DNA of 64,000 nt. Source: CAIVAT01 sp964473485 (GTDB lineage: Bacteria > Bacteroidota > Bacteroidia > Bacteroidales > FEN-979). A model generated the notes under the pieces. It worked only from the letters and a program-made list of their open reading frames with translations, was not told the DNA's origin and did not search any database. Made by a program: the position numbers and the translations under genes. Position 1 is the first letter of the stretch. Each line of letters begins with the position of its first letter. The stretch covers positions 434,001 to 498,000 of the forward strand of contig CAYYPH010000001.1 of assembly GCA_964473485.1 (NCBI GenBank), read 5' to 3'. Shown piece after piece: positions 15,814 through 24,454 of the stretch.

Positions 15814-17139
15814 ATGAAAGTCGCTATCGTTGGATCAGGGTATGTCGGATTAGTGACAGGAACGTGCTTTGCCGAAGTAGGCATTGATGTTACCTGTGTC
15901 GACATTGACCAGAAAAAAATTGAAAATCTCAAGAACGGCATCATACCCATTTATGAACCCGGGCTTGAAGAGATGGTTCACCGAAACATGAAAAAGGACC
16001 GTCTGCATTTCACCACCAGTATTGCAGAGGCTTTGCAGGATTGCGAAGTGATCTTCAGCGCAGTGGGGACTCCTCCTGATGAAGATGGCAGTGCTGACCT
16101 TCAGTACGTACTTAGTGTTGCGCGCGACTGCGGGAAACACATGAATGATTATCTGCTGATAGTGACCAAAAGCACCGTACCTGTCGGTACCGCAGCCAAA
16201 GTGAGAAAGGCAGTGGAAGATGAGTTGCAGAAGCGGGGGGTGGCTATCGAATTCGACGTGGCTTCAAACCCCGAATTCCTCAAGGAAGGTGCCGCCATCG
16301 ACGATTTTCTCAAACCCGACCGGATCGTGGTAGGCTGCAATTCACAACGTGCAGAGGAACTCATGAAAGCCTTGTACAAACCATTCACCCTGAACGGGCA
16401 TCCGGTCATCTTTATGGACATAACCTCTGCCGAAATGACCAAGTATGCTGCAAACTCCATGCTCGCCACCAAAATCAGTTTCATGAATGACATTGCCAAT
16501 CTGTGCGAGATCGTTGGCGCCGATATCAATATGGTCAGAAAAGGCATTGGCTCCGATTCCAGGATCGGGAATAAATTCATCTATCCCGGCGTTGGTTATG
16601 GTGGCTCCTGCTTCCCGAAAGATGTTAAAGCATTAATACACACTGCTGAAGAATACAAATACAGTCTACGGGTCCTGAAATCGGTTGAAGAAGTCAATGA
16701 CGACCAGAAATCGGTTCTATTCAACAAGGTAGTGAAACATTACGGAGGTAACATTTCAGGTAAAACGATTGCACTCTGGGGCTTGTCGTTCAAACCGCAG
16801 ACCGACGACATGCGTGAAGCTCCATCACTGGTGATCATCCACAAACTGCTTGAAGCAGGTGCCAGGGTGAAGGCGTATGATCCCGTGGCCATGAAGGAGG
16901 CAGAAAGAATCCTGGGCGAAAAGATCTATTATGCACCTGACCAATATGATGCACTGATCGATGCCGATTGCCTCCTCCTTGTGACCGAGTGGCCTGAATT
17001 CAAATTCCCGAATTTCAATATTGTACGGAAACTCCTCAAGGATCCGCTTGTTTTCGATGGCAGGAACATCTATGAAGTGGCGGAAATGAAGCGCAAAGGG
17101 TTTACCTATTACTGTATTGGAATCGACACAACGAAGTAA
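15814..17139 (+). CDS. ugd: UDP-glucose 6-dehydrogenase
   Basis: Cytoplasmic enzyme that oxidises UDP-glucose to UDP-glucuronate with two NAD+. The 441-residue length is typical. The Rossmann motif VGSGYVGLVTGTCFAEVG is N-terminal, FLKEGAAIDDFLKPDR is in the middle, and the catalytic Cys sits in PGVGYGGSCFPKD. The UDP-binding C-terminal domain is complete. It is first in a run of sugar-nucleotide genes; the next gene uses its product. A -7 box with an inverted repeat lies upstream. Confidence 0.96.
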   Translation: MKVAIVGSGYVGLVTGTCFAEVGIDVTCVDIDQKKIENLKNGIIPIYEPGLEEMVHRNMKKDRLHFTTSIAEALQDCEVIFSAVGTPPDEDGSADLQYVLSVARDCGKHMNDYLLIVTKSTVPVGTAAKVRKAVEDELQKRGVAIEFDVASNPEFLKEGAAIDDFLKPDRIVVGCNSQRAEELMKALYKPFTLNGHPVIFMDITSAEMTKYAANSMLATKISFMNDIANLCEIVGADINMVRKGIGSDSRIGNKFIYPGVGYGGSCFPKDVKALIHTAEEYKYSLRVLKSVEEVNDDQKSVLFNKVVKHYGGNISGKTIALWGLSFKPQTDDMREAPSLVIIHKLLEAGARVKAYDPVAMKEAERILGEKIYYAPDQYDALIDADCLLLVTEWPEFKFPNFNIVRKLLKDPLVFDGRNIYEVAEMKRKGFTYYCIGIDTTK

Positions 17140-17262
17140 CTGAAATATTCCCGCTGCCAGTGGTATAAATTACGTTCTAAGGGATTCGGGAGAAACCGGC
17201 AGCAACCACGGGTGTAATCAGGGTTTTCTGATCAGGAATTACAATTAAACCAGTCATACATC
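17140..17262 (+). other. Structured-looking leader before the UDP-glucuronate decarboxylase gene
   Basis: A 123-bp gap with GGGAGAAACCGGCAGCAACC (about 17190-17209) and a short hairpin, ATCAG with CTGAT, near 17218-17233. The AAACC-GGCAACC-like string recalls the SAM-I riboswitch core, but the other conserved parts are not convincing and the downstream gene is not methionine-related. No promoter box is obvious. Confidence 0.25.
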
Positions 17263-18201
17263 ATGATAAGAAAAAAGGTCCTTGTAACGGGGGGTGCGGG
17301 CTTCCTTGGGTCGCATCTTTGTGAACGCCTTCTCGCGGAGGGGAACGAAGTGGTTTGTCTCGACAACTATTTCACCGGGCAGAAGCAAAATATCGTTCAT
17401 CTGCTGAAAAACCCCTATTTTGAGCTGGTCAGGCATGATGTGACCATGCCATTTTACATCGAGGTGGATGAAATTTACAATCTGGCCTGTCCGGCTTCAC
17501 CGGTTCATTACCAGTACAATGCCATCAAAACGGTAAAGACCTCCGTGATGGGAGCCATCAACATGCTCGGCCTTGCGAAACGAATCAAGGCGAGGATCCT
17601 GCAAGCCTCCACAAGCGAGGTTTACGGAGATCCGGAAATTCATCCGCAGGTTGAATCGTACTGGGGGCATGTCAATCCCATCGGCATCAGGTCGTGCTAT
17701 GATGAGGGGAAACGGATCGCCGAAACCCTTTTTGTGAATTATCATCAACAAAACAAAGTGAGAATAAAGATCATCAGGATCTTTAACACATATGGGCCTC
17801 GAATGCACCCAAACGACGGCCGGGTGGTATCGAATTTCATTGTTCAGGCGCTGAAAGGCGACGACATTACCATTTATGGCGACGGGTCGCAATCGAGAAG
17901 TTTCTGTTATGTGGATGATCTTCTCGAAGGGATGATCCGGCTGATGAACTCGCGCGAGGAATTTACCGGGCCGGTCAACATCGGCAATCCCAATGAGTTC
18001 ACCATTCTTGAGCTTGCCGAGAAAGTGATCCGCCTTACAGGCAGCCGGTCCAGGATCGTCCACATGCCGCTACCCTCTGACGACCCAACCCAGCGCAGGC
18101 CTGACATTACGCTGGCACGACAGGAGCTGAACTGGGAACCAAAAATAATGCTTGAGGAGGGATTGCTGAAAACCATCGACTATTTCAAATCGATTGTCTG
18201 A
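17263..18201 (+). CDS. UDP-glucuronate decarboxylase (UDP-xylose synthase)
   Basis: Extended short-chain dehydrogenase of 312 residues. The NAD-binding motif is VTGGAGFLGSH, and the UXS-type signature includes YNLACPASPVHYQ, ASTSEVYGDP and the active-site region SCYDEGKR with catalytic Tyr and Lys. The substrate call rests on these UXS-typical segments, which separate it from dTDP-glucose dehydratase. It would convert UDP-glucuronate from Ugd to UDP-xylose. RmlD-like and hexomutase genes follow with short gaps, which suggests one surface-polysaccharide precursor operon. Confidence 0.92.
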   Translation: MIRKKVLVTGGAGFLGSHLCERLLAEGNEVVCLDNYFTGQKQNIVHLLKNPYFELVRHDVTMPFYIEVDEIYNLACPASPVHYQYNAIKTVKTSVMGAINMLGLAKRIKARILQASTSEVYGDPEIHPQVESYWGHVNPIGIRSCYDEGKRIAETLFVNYHQQNKVRIKIIRIFNTYGPRMHPNDGRVVSNFIVQALKGDDITIYGDGSQSRSFCYVDDLLEGMIRLMNSREEFTGPVNIGNPNEFTILELAEKVIRLTGSRSRIVHMPLPSDDPTQRRPDITLARQELNWEPKIMLEEGLLKTIDYFKSIV

Positions 18202-18215
18202 AAAACCGGGCACAG

Positions 18216-19085
18216 ATGAAAATACTAGTTACAGGATCAAACGGCCAACTGGGGAATGAGATCAGGAAACTATCTCGGGGATATCCTGACACCGTTTTTT
18301 TGTTCACTGACCTTGCTGAACTGGATATCTCTGATGAGGTAGCCGTCGGACAGTTTTTTTTCTCAGAAAAGCCCGATGTTGTGATCAACTGTGCTGCCTA
18401 CACGGCGGTTGACAAAGCGGAACAGGAAGAGACACTGGCCTACCTGGTCAATTCGAAGGCGGTGGGAAACCTTGCAAGGGCGGCGGCCCAATATAATGCT
18501 TTTCTGGTGCACATCTCCACCGACTACGTGTTTGAAGGAAATTTCCACCGGCCCTATGTTGAAACCGATGTTACAAATCCTGTTTCGAAATATGCAAAGA
18601 GCAAGTTCTCTGGTGAGAAGATGATACAGGCCCATGCAACGAGGGCAATGATAATCAGGACCTCCTGGCTTTACTCGGAGTACGGCCACAATTTCGTTAA
18701 GACCATCCTGCGATACGGAAAAGAAAGGGGTAGGTTGAGCGTGGTTTTCGACCAGATCGGCTCCCCGACCTATGCCCTTGATCTGGCCAGGTTGGTGTTA
18801 GCTGTCGTTCACCGGCCTGATTTACCAGAATCGGTCGAGATCTTTCATTTTTCCAATGAAGGTGTGGCCAGCTGGTACGATTTCGCCTGTGCCATCATCG
18901 AACTTGCCGGGATATCCTGTAAAATATTACCTATAGAGACCAGGGAATATCCGCTTCCGGCAGCCCGGCCCTTTTACAGCGTTTTTAACAAGTCAAAGAT
19001 CAAACAGCGCTTTCAGATTGAGATCCCGCACTGGCGTGAAAGTCTGAAAGTGTGCCTGAAAAATATAACCATCTCAAATCAGTAG
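18216..19085 (+). CDS. rfbD: dTDP-4-dehydrorhamnose reductase family protein
   Basis: NAD(P)-dependent SDR enzyme of 289 residues, RmlD/RfbD family. Motifs seen are VTGSNGQLGNE at the N-terminus, NCAAYTAVDKAE, the STDYVFEG segment and a YAKSK-type catalytic pair (NPVSKYAKSKFSGE). The family reduces dTDP-4-keto-rhamnose to dTDP-rhamnose. RmlA, B and C are not in this window, so the exact substrate is taken from family only. It starts 14 bp after the decarboxylase gene and ends 6 bp before the mutase. Confidence 0.9.
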   Translation: MKILVTGSNGQLGNEIRKLSRGYPDTVFLFTDLAELDISDEVAVGQFFFSEKPDVVINCAAYTAVDKAEQEETLAYLVNSKAVGNLARAAAQYNAFLVHISTDYVFEGNFHRPYVETDVTNPVSKYAKSKFSGEKMIQAHATRAMIIRTSWLYSEYGHNFVKTILRYGKERGRLSVVFDQIGSPTYALDLARLVLAVVHRPDLPESVEIFHFSNEGVASWYDFACAIIELAGISCKILPIETREYPLPAARPFYSVFNKSKIKQRFQIEIPHWRESLKVCLKNITISNQ

Positions 19086-19091
19086 CTAAAA

Positions 19092-20825
19092 ATGATCGAT
19101 CCAATCATTGCCGAAAAAGCCGGAATCTGGCTTTCCGGGAGTTTTGACGAGAAAACCCGAACGCAGGTTAAGAACCTGATGGACTCTGACCCTGTTGAGC
19201 TGACCGATTCTTTTTACAGGAATCTGGAGTTCGGAACGGGGGGGCTGAGAGGAATAATGGGAGTTGGCACCAACAGGATGAATAAATACACTGTCGGGAT
19301 GGCCACACAGGGCCTTGCCAATTATCTCAAGAAGATGTTCCCGCATCTCAACCCAATAAGTATGGCGGTTTCGCACGACAGCCGCAACAACAGCAGGTTC
19401 TTCGCTGAAATTGTTGCAGAGGTGCTGTCGGCTAATGGATTCAGGGTGTATCTTTTCGATGATCTCAGGCCGACCCCTGAACTCTCATTTGCCATCCGTC
19501 ACCTGGGATGCCAGAGCGGAGTTATGCTTACTGCTTCGCACAATCCAAAAGAATATAACGGTTATAAAGCTTATTGGGACGACGGGGCGCAGATGATATC
19601 ACCCCATGATGAAAATGTGATTCTGGAAGTCAACAAAATCACATCGGTAGATAAGGTAAAATGGATGCGGATTGACACGAACATCATCGCGATCGGGGAA
19701 AGGATCGATGAGGCTTACCTTGAACGGATCATGGGTCTGTCTCTGTCAGCCGATGCTATAAAACGTCAAAAAGATCTGAAGATCGTATACACTCCCCTGC
19801 ACGGATGCGGCCGCACCCTGGTCCCGGAGGTCCTGAGACGATATGGTTTCGGGAACATAACGGTAGTTAAGGAGCAAGCTGTTGCCGACGGGAATTTTCC
19901 GACCGTTCATTCGCCGAATCCCGAGGAGCATGATGCCCTCGACATGGCCATTAAACTGGCTGAAGAGATCCATGCCGATCTGGTTATGGCCACCGACCCT
20001 GATGCCGACCGGGTTGGCATTGCCATCCGCGATCACCAAAACAGGATGATCCTGCTCAACGGAAACCAAACAGCCGCCCTTTTATTCTATTATGTACTCA
20101 GGAAATGGCAGGAAAACGGGAAGATCACCGGTAACGAATTTATCGTGTCAACCATTGTCACCACGAAGCTATTGTCGGACATCGCCAGCTATTACCAGGT
20201 TGGTTATCACGAATGTCTGACCGGGTTCAAATACATAGCCGATGTTATCAGACGTTTTGAAGGATCTAAAACATTCATCATTGGCGGGGAAGAGAGTTAC
20301 GGCTATCTGGTCGGTGATTTTGTTCGCGATAAAGACGCTATCAGCTCCTGTGCCATGATTGCTGAAACCGCAGCCTGGGCTGCCGACCAGGGCAGATCGC
20401 TTTTTGATATTCTTATGGAGATCTATGCCCGTTTCGGGTTCTACAAGGAGTCGCTGCTGTCGGTAACCAGGAAAGGTAAAACCGGCGCCGAAGAGATTCA
20501 GCAGATGATGGTCGGATTCAGAAATAACCCGCCGGCAGAGATCAACGGTTCGCCGGTTGTAAGGATTATGGATTACCTCTCCCTCCAGGACAGTGACTTG
20601 GTAAAAGGCAGTATTGCCCCGATAGATCTGCCCAAATCGAATGTTCTCCAGTTTTATCTCACCGACGGGTCGATCATCAGTGTTCGACCATCCGGCACCG
20701 AACCGAAGATAAAGTTCTATTTCGGGGTCCGGGAACCTTTCCAAGGGATAGAACGCTATGAAGAGACCCTGGCAAGATTAAACCAGAAAATTGACGGTAT
20801 CATTAAATCCATGAACCTTGCTTAG
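19092..20825 (+). CDS. Phosphoglucomutase/phosphomannomutase
   Basis: Alpha-D-phosphohexomutase of 577 residues, the long form with a C-terminal phosphate-binding domain. The phosphoserine loop is TASHNPKEYNGYK, the metal loop is DPDADRVGIA and the C-terminal phosphate site is RPSGTEPKIKFY. It interconverts hexose 1- and 6-phosphates and would supply glucose 1-phosphate for the UDP-sugar genes upstream. It is 6 bp after rfbD and 11 bp before the DUF5063 gene, so probably co-transcribed. Confidence 0.94.
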   Translation: MIDPIIAEKAGIWLSGSFDEKTRTQVKNLMDSDPVELTDSFYRNLEFGTGGLRGIMGVGTNRMNKYTVGMATQGLANYLKKMFPHLNPISMAVSHDSRNNSRFFAEIVAEVLSANGFRVYLFDDLRPTPELSFAIRHLGCQSGVMLTASHNPKEYNGYKAYWDDGAQMISPHDENVILEVNKITSVDKVKWMRIDTNIIAIGERIDEAYLERIMGLSLSADAIKRQKDLKIVYTPLHGCGRTLVPEVLRRYGFGNITVVKEQAVADGNFPTVHSPNPEEHDALDMAIKLAEEIHADLVMATDPDADRVGIAIRDHQNRMILLNGNQTAALLFYYVLRKWQENGKITGNEFIVSTIVTTKLLSDIASYYQVGYHECLTGFKYIADVIRRFEGSKTFIIGGEESYGYLVGDFVRDKDAISSCAMIAETAAWAADQGRSLFDILMEIYARFGFYKESLLSVTRKGKTGAEEIQQMMVGFRNNPPAEINGSPVVRIMDYLSLQDSDLVKGSIAPIDLPKSNVLQFYLTDGSIISVRPSGTEPKIKFYFGVREPFQGIERYEETLARLNQKIDGIIKSMNLA

Positions 20826-20836
20826 ACCAGCGGCGC

Positions 20837-21385
20837 ATGAATGAAGAGAAACTTCCGCAACCGGGAGACCCTGTAACATCGAAGGTCGTACTTGAACTCC
20901 TCACCGTGGCAAATGAATACCGTCATTTTATTGCCAAAGCGGAAGAATACAGCCGGGAAGAGATCTTTGGTTTCCTCCAGAAAATCTCCCCGCTGATATA
21001 TATTAAGAGTGCGCTGTTGCCCGAAGTTGCCATTACCGACGAAGATGCCACGGAGCATTTTGTAACGGAAGAAGAGTGGGAATCCGTTTTCAACCTCCTC
21101 CGGCAAAAGTTCGATGACAAGGACGAATTTTCTTATGTCGACCTTCGGGAGAACAGTCACAACGATCCGGTCACTGGCAGTCTAGCTGAATGTTACACTG
21201 ACATCTACCAGGACCTTTGCGATTTTATCATGCTATATCAGAAACCATTGCATTCAAACAAGGAGAACGCCGTTGCCGAATGTAAAAGTTTGTTCGAAAC
21301 AAGGTATGGTTACAAGCTGATCCTGGGCCAGGCCGCTATTCACAATATACTTTACCCTGCTGTCGACCAGGATTATAATTTCTGA
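20837..21385 (+). CDS. DUF5063 domain protein
   Basis: Small acidic cytoplasmic protein of 182 residues, predicted all-helical. The sequence matches my recollection of the Bacteroidota DUF5063 family (motifs SPLIYIKSALLPE and LAECYTDIYQDLCDF). No catalytic motif or function is known to me. In other Bacteroidota the family is often next to a 3'-5' exonuclease gene; here it follows the hexomutase by 11 bp. Confidence 0.75.
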   Translation: MNEEKLPQPGDPVTSKVVLELLTVANEYRHFIAKAEEYSREEIFGFLQKISPLIYIKSALLPEVAITDEDATEHFVTEEEWESVFNLLRQKFDDKDEFSYVDLRENSHNDPVTGSLAECYTDIYQDLCDFIMLYQKPLHSNKENAVAECKSLFETRYGYKLILGQAAIHNILYPAVDQDYNF

Positions 21386-21420
21386 AGCATGAATAATGGA
21401 GGTTAATTCGCATTATTTTT

Positions 21421-21428
21421 TAAGTTTG
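21421..21428 (+). promoter_or_regulatory. -7 box of the Hpt gene
   Basis: TAAGTTTG matches TAnnTTTG and lies 14 bp upstream of the ATG at 21443. No clear TTTG is present at -33. Confidence 0.45.
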
Positions 21429-21442
21429 CAAAAACCATTGCC

Positions 21443-21787
21443 ATGATTGACCGTAAGAAATTTGATGAAAACTTTCAATACTTCGATAAGGAGATCGTTA
21501 TCGAGATTATCGATATTTTCTTTTCTGAATTTGAAGAAAGATTCGACAAACTGCGCAACAACGTCAGCGAGCTTGACTTCGATCAACTGAAATTCAATGC
21601 TCACAGCCTGAAGGGTGTCATCGCCAATTTCATGGATCCGGTTACCATCGATCTCAGCAGGAGACTGGATGATGTTGCGAAAGTCAAACAGGCAGACGGT
21701 CTGAAGGAACTGTTTTCTGAACTGGAGTCCAGTTCAAGAAAGCTTTATGAGGAGCTAAAAGTCATCCGGCAGGAACTCACTTCCTGA
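21443..21787 (+). CDS. Hpt-domain phosphotransfer protein
   Basis: Stand-alone histidine phosphotransfer protein of 114 residues, a predicted four-helix bundle. The phosphorylatable His lies in the motif FNAHSLKGVIANF. Family members shuttle phosphate between hybrid kinases and response regulators; no hybrid kinase is adjacent, so the partner is unknown. Its 3' end overlaps the convergent TPR lipoprotein gene by 11 bp. Confidence 0.82.
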   Translation: MIDRKKFDENFQYFDKEIVIEIIDIFFSEFEERFDKLRNNVSELDFDQLKFNAHSLKGVIANFMDPVTIDLSRRLDDVAKVKQADGLKELFSELESSSRKLYEELKVIRQELTS

Positions 21788-22802
21788 TCATCTTTGCATC
21801 TAACCGGTTCAGTCCCTCGATCGCTTTATCATAATTCACCATTATTTTTAGTGATTTCTGATAATCTTCACGGGCTTTGGCAAAATCCCCGGCCAACTCG
21901 TAGGCATACCCCCTGTTATAAAAGGCCTGATAAAATTCAGGGTCTTTTTTTATCGCTTCAGTGAAGTAATTGATGGCCTTGTTGAAATCCTGCAGGTACA
22001 CCAGGTAGATGAATCCAATGTTGTACGGTACATCCCTGAAAGCTGAATCGACCACTGACAGATTGCCATAAGTCGCTATCGCTTTTTCAAATTGTCCTGT
22101 TTCCTGGTAATGCATTGCCAGCATATAGAGGGCTTCCTTACTCTGAGGCCTGACATTCAGGGCATTTTTGAGGTAGCTTTCAGCGAGTCTATCACGACGA
22201 ATTGAAAAAAGATTGCCCAGTTCAAGGTATGCCTCATAATAATCCTGGTTTTTGTCCACCGCTTTCAGAAGGTCGGAAACGGCCCTGTTGGTATCATGTT
22301 GCTCAAGCAACGCAATAGCCCGGGTGTAATAGGCCGCAGCATTGTTCTGGTCAATTTCGAGCACCTGCTTTAACGTAGCATAGCAACCCTGGTAATCCTT
22401 CACGATCAGGTAGAGCTTTGACAGCTTCAACAGGGCCTCTTTGTTCCCGGGATTGATCTCAACTGATTTTTTAAGGGCATCCCTGCTATTCTCGGTTTGA
22501 CCCATCAGGAGGTAAATATCAGCCAGCGTGACATAAAACGCATCGTTGCGCGGACTGATCGAGATCGCTTTATTCACATCCTTCAGTGCGAGGTCAAACT
22601 GGCGATCCAGGAAATATAACCTGGCACGGCTGTTATATAGCTCTGCATCTCCCGGTTTATCGTCAATCAGTTTGGTAAATTCATTGATCCTTACCTTGGT
22701 GGAATCACCCGGCTGAGCTGTCACATTCTTTTCATGACCAGGCTGGCAGGCCATACATCCCAATACCATCAGCATCGCCACGAACTGGATCTGTCTAATC
22801 AT
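21777..22802 (-). CDS. TPR-repeat lipoprotein
   Basis: Predicted envelope lipoprotein of 341 residues. A short signal peptide with a lipobox-like LMVLGC or GCMAC is at the N-terminus. About seven or eight tetratricopeptide repeats cover residues 45-330 (for example YYTRAIALLEQ and AFYNRGYAYELAGDFAKAREDY). TPR proteins scaffold complexes and no enzyme activity is seen. Its ATG overlaps the recA stop in an ATGA arrangement, implying translational coupling with recA, which is odd for a lipoprotein. It may simply share the transcript. Confidence 0.85.
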   Translation of the reverse strand: MIRQIQFVAMLMVLGCMACQPGHEKNVTAQPGDSTKVRINEFTKLIDDKPGDAELYNSRARLYFLDRQFDLALKDVNKAISISPRNDAFYVTLADIYLLMGQTENSRDALKKSVEINPGNKEALLKLSKLYLIVKDYQGCYATLKQVLEIDQNNAAAYYTRAIALLEQHDTNRAVSDLLKAVDKNQDYYEAYLELGNLFSIRRDRLAESYLKNALNVRPQSKEALYMLAMHYQETGQFEKAIATYGNLSVVDSAFRDVPYNIGFIYLVYLQDFNKAINYFTEAIKKDPEFYQAFYNRGYAYELAGDFAKAREDYQKSLKIMVNYDKAIEGLNRLDAKMIRK

Positions 22803-23806
22803 GTGGTTACAGGATTGATGGTTTCCTTGATCTTTGTTTCAAGTTCATCGGCCAGTTCAGGATTGTCCTGAATGATCTTCTTCACGGCATCCCGGCCCTG
22901 CCCTAATTTGGTATCGCCGTAACTGAACCAGGAACCACTTTTCTTAATGATATTCAGCTCAGTGGCCATGTCGATGATCTCATATCCGCGCGAAATGCCC
23001 TCGCCGAAAATGATATCGAATTCAGCCTTTTTAAATGGCGGAGCGACCTTATTCTTCACAACCTTCACCTTGACATGGTTGCCAATGATCTCCTCTCCCT
23101 CTTTTAACTGGGTCTGCCGCCTGATGTCAATTCTTACAGAGGCGTAAAACTTCAGCGCATTTCCACCAGTGGTGGTTTCAGGATTGCCGAACATCACCCC
23201 GATCTTCTCACGCAACTGATTGATGAAAATGCAGCAGGTGGCGGTTTTGCTGATGGTCGAAGTGAGTTTTCGCAATGCCTGCGACATCAGTCTGGCCTGA
23301 AGTCCCATCTTTGAATCGCCCATCTCACCTTCGATCTCACTTTTTGGGGTAAGCGCTGCCACCGAGTCGATCACAATAATGTCGATAGCTCCCGAACGGA
23401 TCAGGTTTTCAGTGATTTCCAAAGCCTGTTCACCATGATCAGGCTGGGATACAAGCAGGTTTTCAACATCCACACCCAGTTTTTCAGCGTAAAACCTGTC
23501 GAATGCATGTTCGGCATCAATGAAAGCCGCGATACCTCCAAGTTTTTGTGATTCAGCAATCGCATGAAGGGCAAGGGTCGTTTTTCCGGAAGATTCAGGG
23601 CCGAAGATCTCAATTACCCTGCCTTTGGGGAATCCACCGATTCCCAATGCCGCATCCAGTCCGATGGAGCCTGTTGGTATTACATCCACTGACTCAATGG
23701 CATGGTCGCCAAGCCGCATGATGGTCCCTTTGCCGTAAGTCTTCTCGAGTTTGTCTAAGGTCAGTTGCAGTGCCTTGACCTTTTCCTTGTTGATTTCTGT
23801 TGCCAT
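22799..23806 (-). CDS. recA: RecA recombinase
   Basis: ATP-dependent strand-exchange protein and coprotease of 335 residues. Walker A is GPESSGKTTLALH, Walker B is IIVIDSVAAL, and the L2-region motif FINQLREKIGVMFGNPETTTGG is present. I use the ATG at 23806 because AAGGAG lies 7-12 bp upstream on the coding strand; the 21-residue extension to 23869 looks spurious. As coprotease it would trigger self-cleavage of the LexA-like repressor encoded at 14933-15736. No GATTA-N5-TAATC operator is seen upstream, so recA itself appears outside that regulon. The downstream TPR lipoprotein gene overlaps by 4 bp. Confidence 0.97.
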   Translation of the reverse strand: MATEINKEKVKALQLTLDKLEKTYGKGTIMRLGDHAIESVDVIPTGSIGLDAALGIGGFPKGRVIEIFGPESSGKTTLALHAIAESQKLGGIAAFIDAEHAFDRFYAEKLGVDVENLLVSQPDHGEQALEITENLIRSGAIDIIVIDSVAALTPKSEIEGEMGDSKMGLQARLMSQALRKLTSTISKTATCCIFINQLREKIGVMFGNPETTTGGNALKFYASVRIDIRRQTQLKEGEEIIGNHVKVKVVKNKVAPPFKKAEFDIIFGEGISRGYEIIDMATELNIIKKSGSWFSYGDTKLGQGRDAVKKIIQDNPELADELETKIKETINPVTT

Positions 23807-23899
23807 TTTTTTCTCCTTTCTGATAAAACGGAACGCTTGCAGCACTTCCGAACCGCATAGTCCGTTCACACCGGGAAAGAATGAACCTTCCCGAAATTA

Positions 23900-24361
23900 T
23901 TACTCCGTTGCTTTAAAAATCTGTGCAGCGTGGTTTTTCGTGTCGACTTTCGAAAAAATATGACTGATCAGGCCTTGCTCGTCAATGAGGAATGTCATCC
24001 TGTTTATTCCCTCATAAGATTTGCCGTACAGTTTTTTTTCACCCCACACACCATAATCACCGATGATCTTTTTGGATATATCGGGTAAAAGGGCAAAAGG
24101 TAATACAAATTTTTCCGAAAAATTTTTATGCGAACGTTCATTATCGGCACTGACTCCAATAATTACGTATCCTTTCTCACTGAATATCTTGAAATTATCC
24201 CTCAAATTGCACGCCTCGGCTGTACAGCCGGGTGTGTTGTCCTTCGGGTAAAAATAGAGGACCACCTTCTTGCCCCGAAGTGCTGTAAGTGAAATATGGT
24301 GACCATTCTGATCGGTCCCCTCGAACGCCGGAGCAGGGTCACCAACTTTCAAATGACTCAT
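23900..24361 (-). CDS. bcp: Thioredoxin-dependent peroxiredoxin (Bcp/PrxQ)
   Basis: Cytoplasmic thiol peroxidase of 153 residues that reduces hydroperoxides with thioredoxin. The peroxidatic Cys is in DNTPGCTAEAC, and a second Cys five residues later is the usual resolving residue of the Bcp/PrxQ class. The start at 24361 (MSHLKVGDPAPAFEG) gives the normal family N-terminus; a longer frame to 24388 adds nine residues of doubtful value. It lies between nth and recA, all on the minus strand. Confidence 0.94.
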   Translation of the reverse strand: MSHLKVGDPAPAFEGTDQNGHHISLTALRGKKVVLYFYPKDNTPGCTAEACNLRDNFKIFSEKGYVIIGVSADNERSHKNFSEKFVLPFALLPDISKKIIGDYGVWGEKKLYGKSYEGINRMTFLIDEQGLISHIFSKVDTKNHAAQIFKATE

Positions 24362-24454
24362 ATGTAATGGTTTAAAAAAGTTTATCAATATCTATTACTG
24401 GTGATAAAATTAAGATAATACGAGGCAGTGACAAACAGCCTTCGGGCTTAGTTA

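Noticed and set aside
17140..17262. Confident SAM-I riboswitch call
   Set aside because: Only part of the core is similar, the P1 and terminator stems are not visible, and the downstream gene is unrelated to methionine. Kept only as a low-level finding.
23807..23900. SOS operator in front of recA
   Set aside because: No GATTA-N5-TAATC site; only weak CGGAA/TTCCG partial symmetry, which is too short to support.
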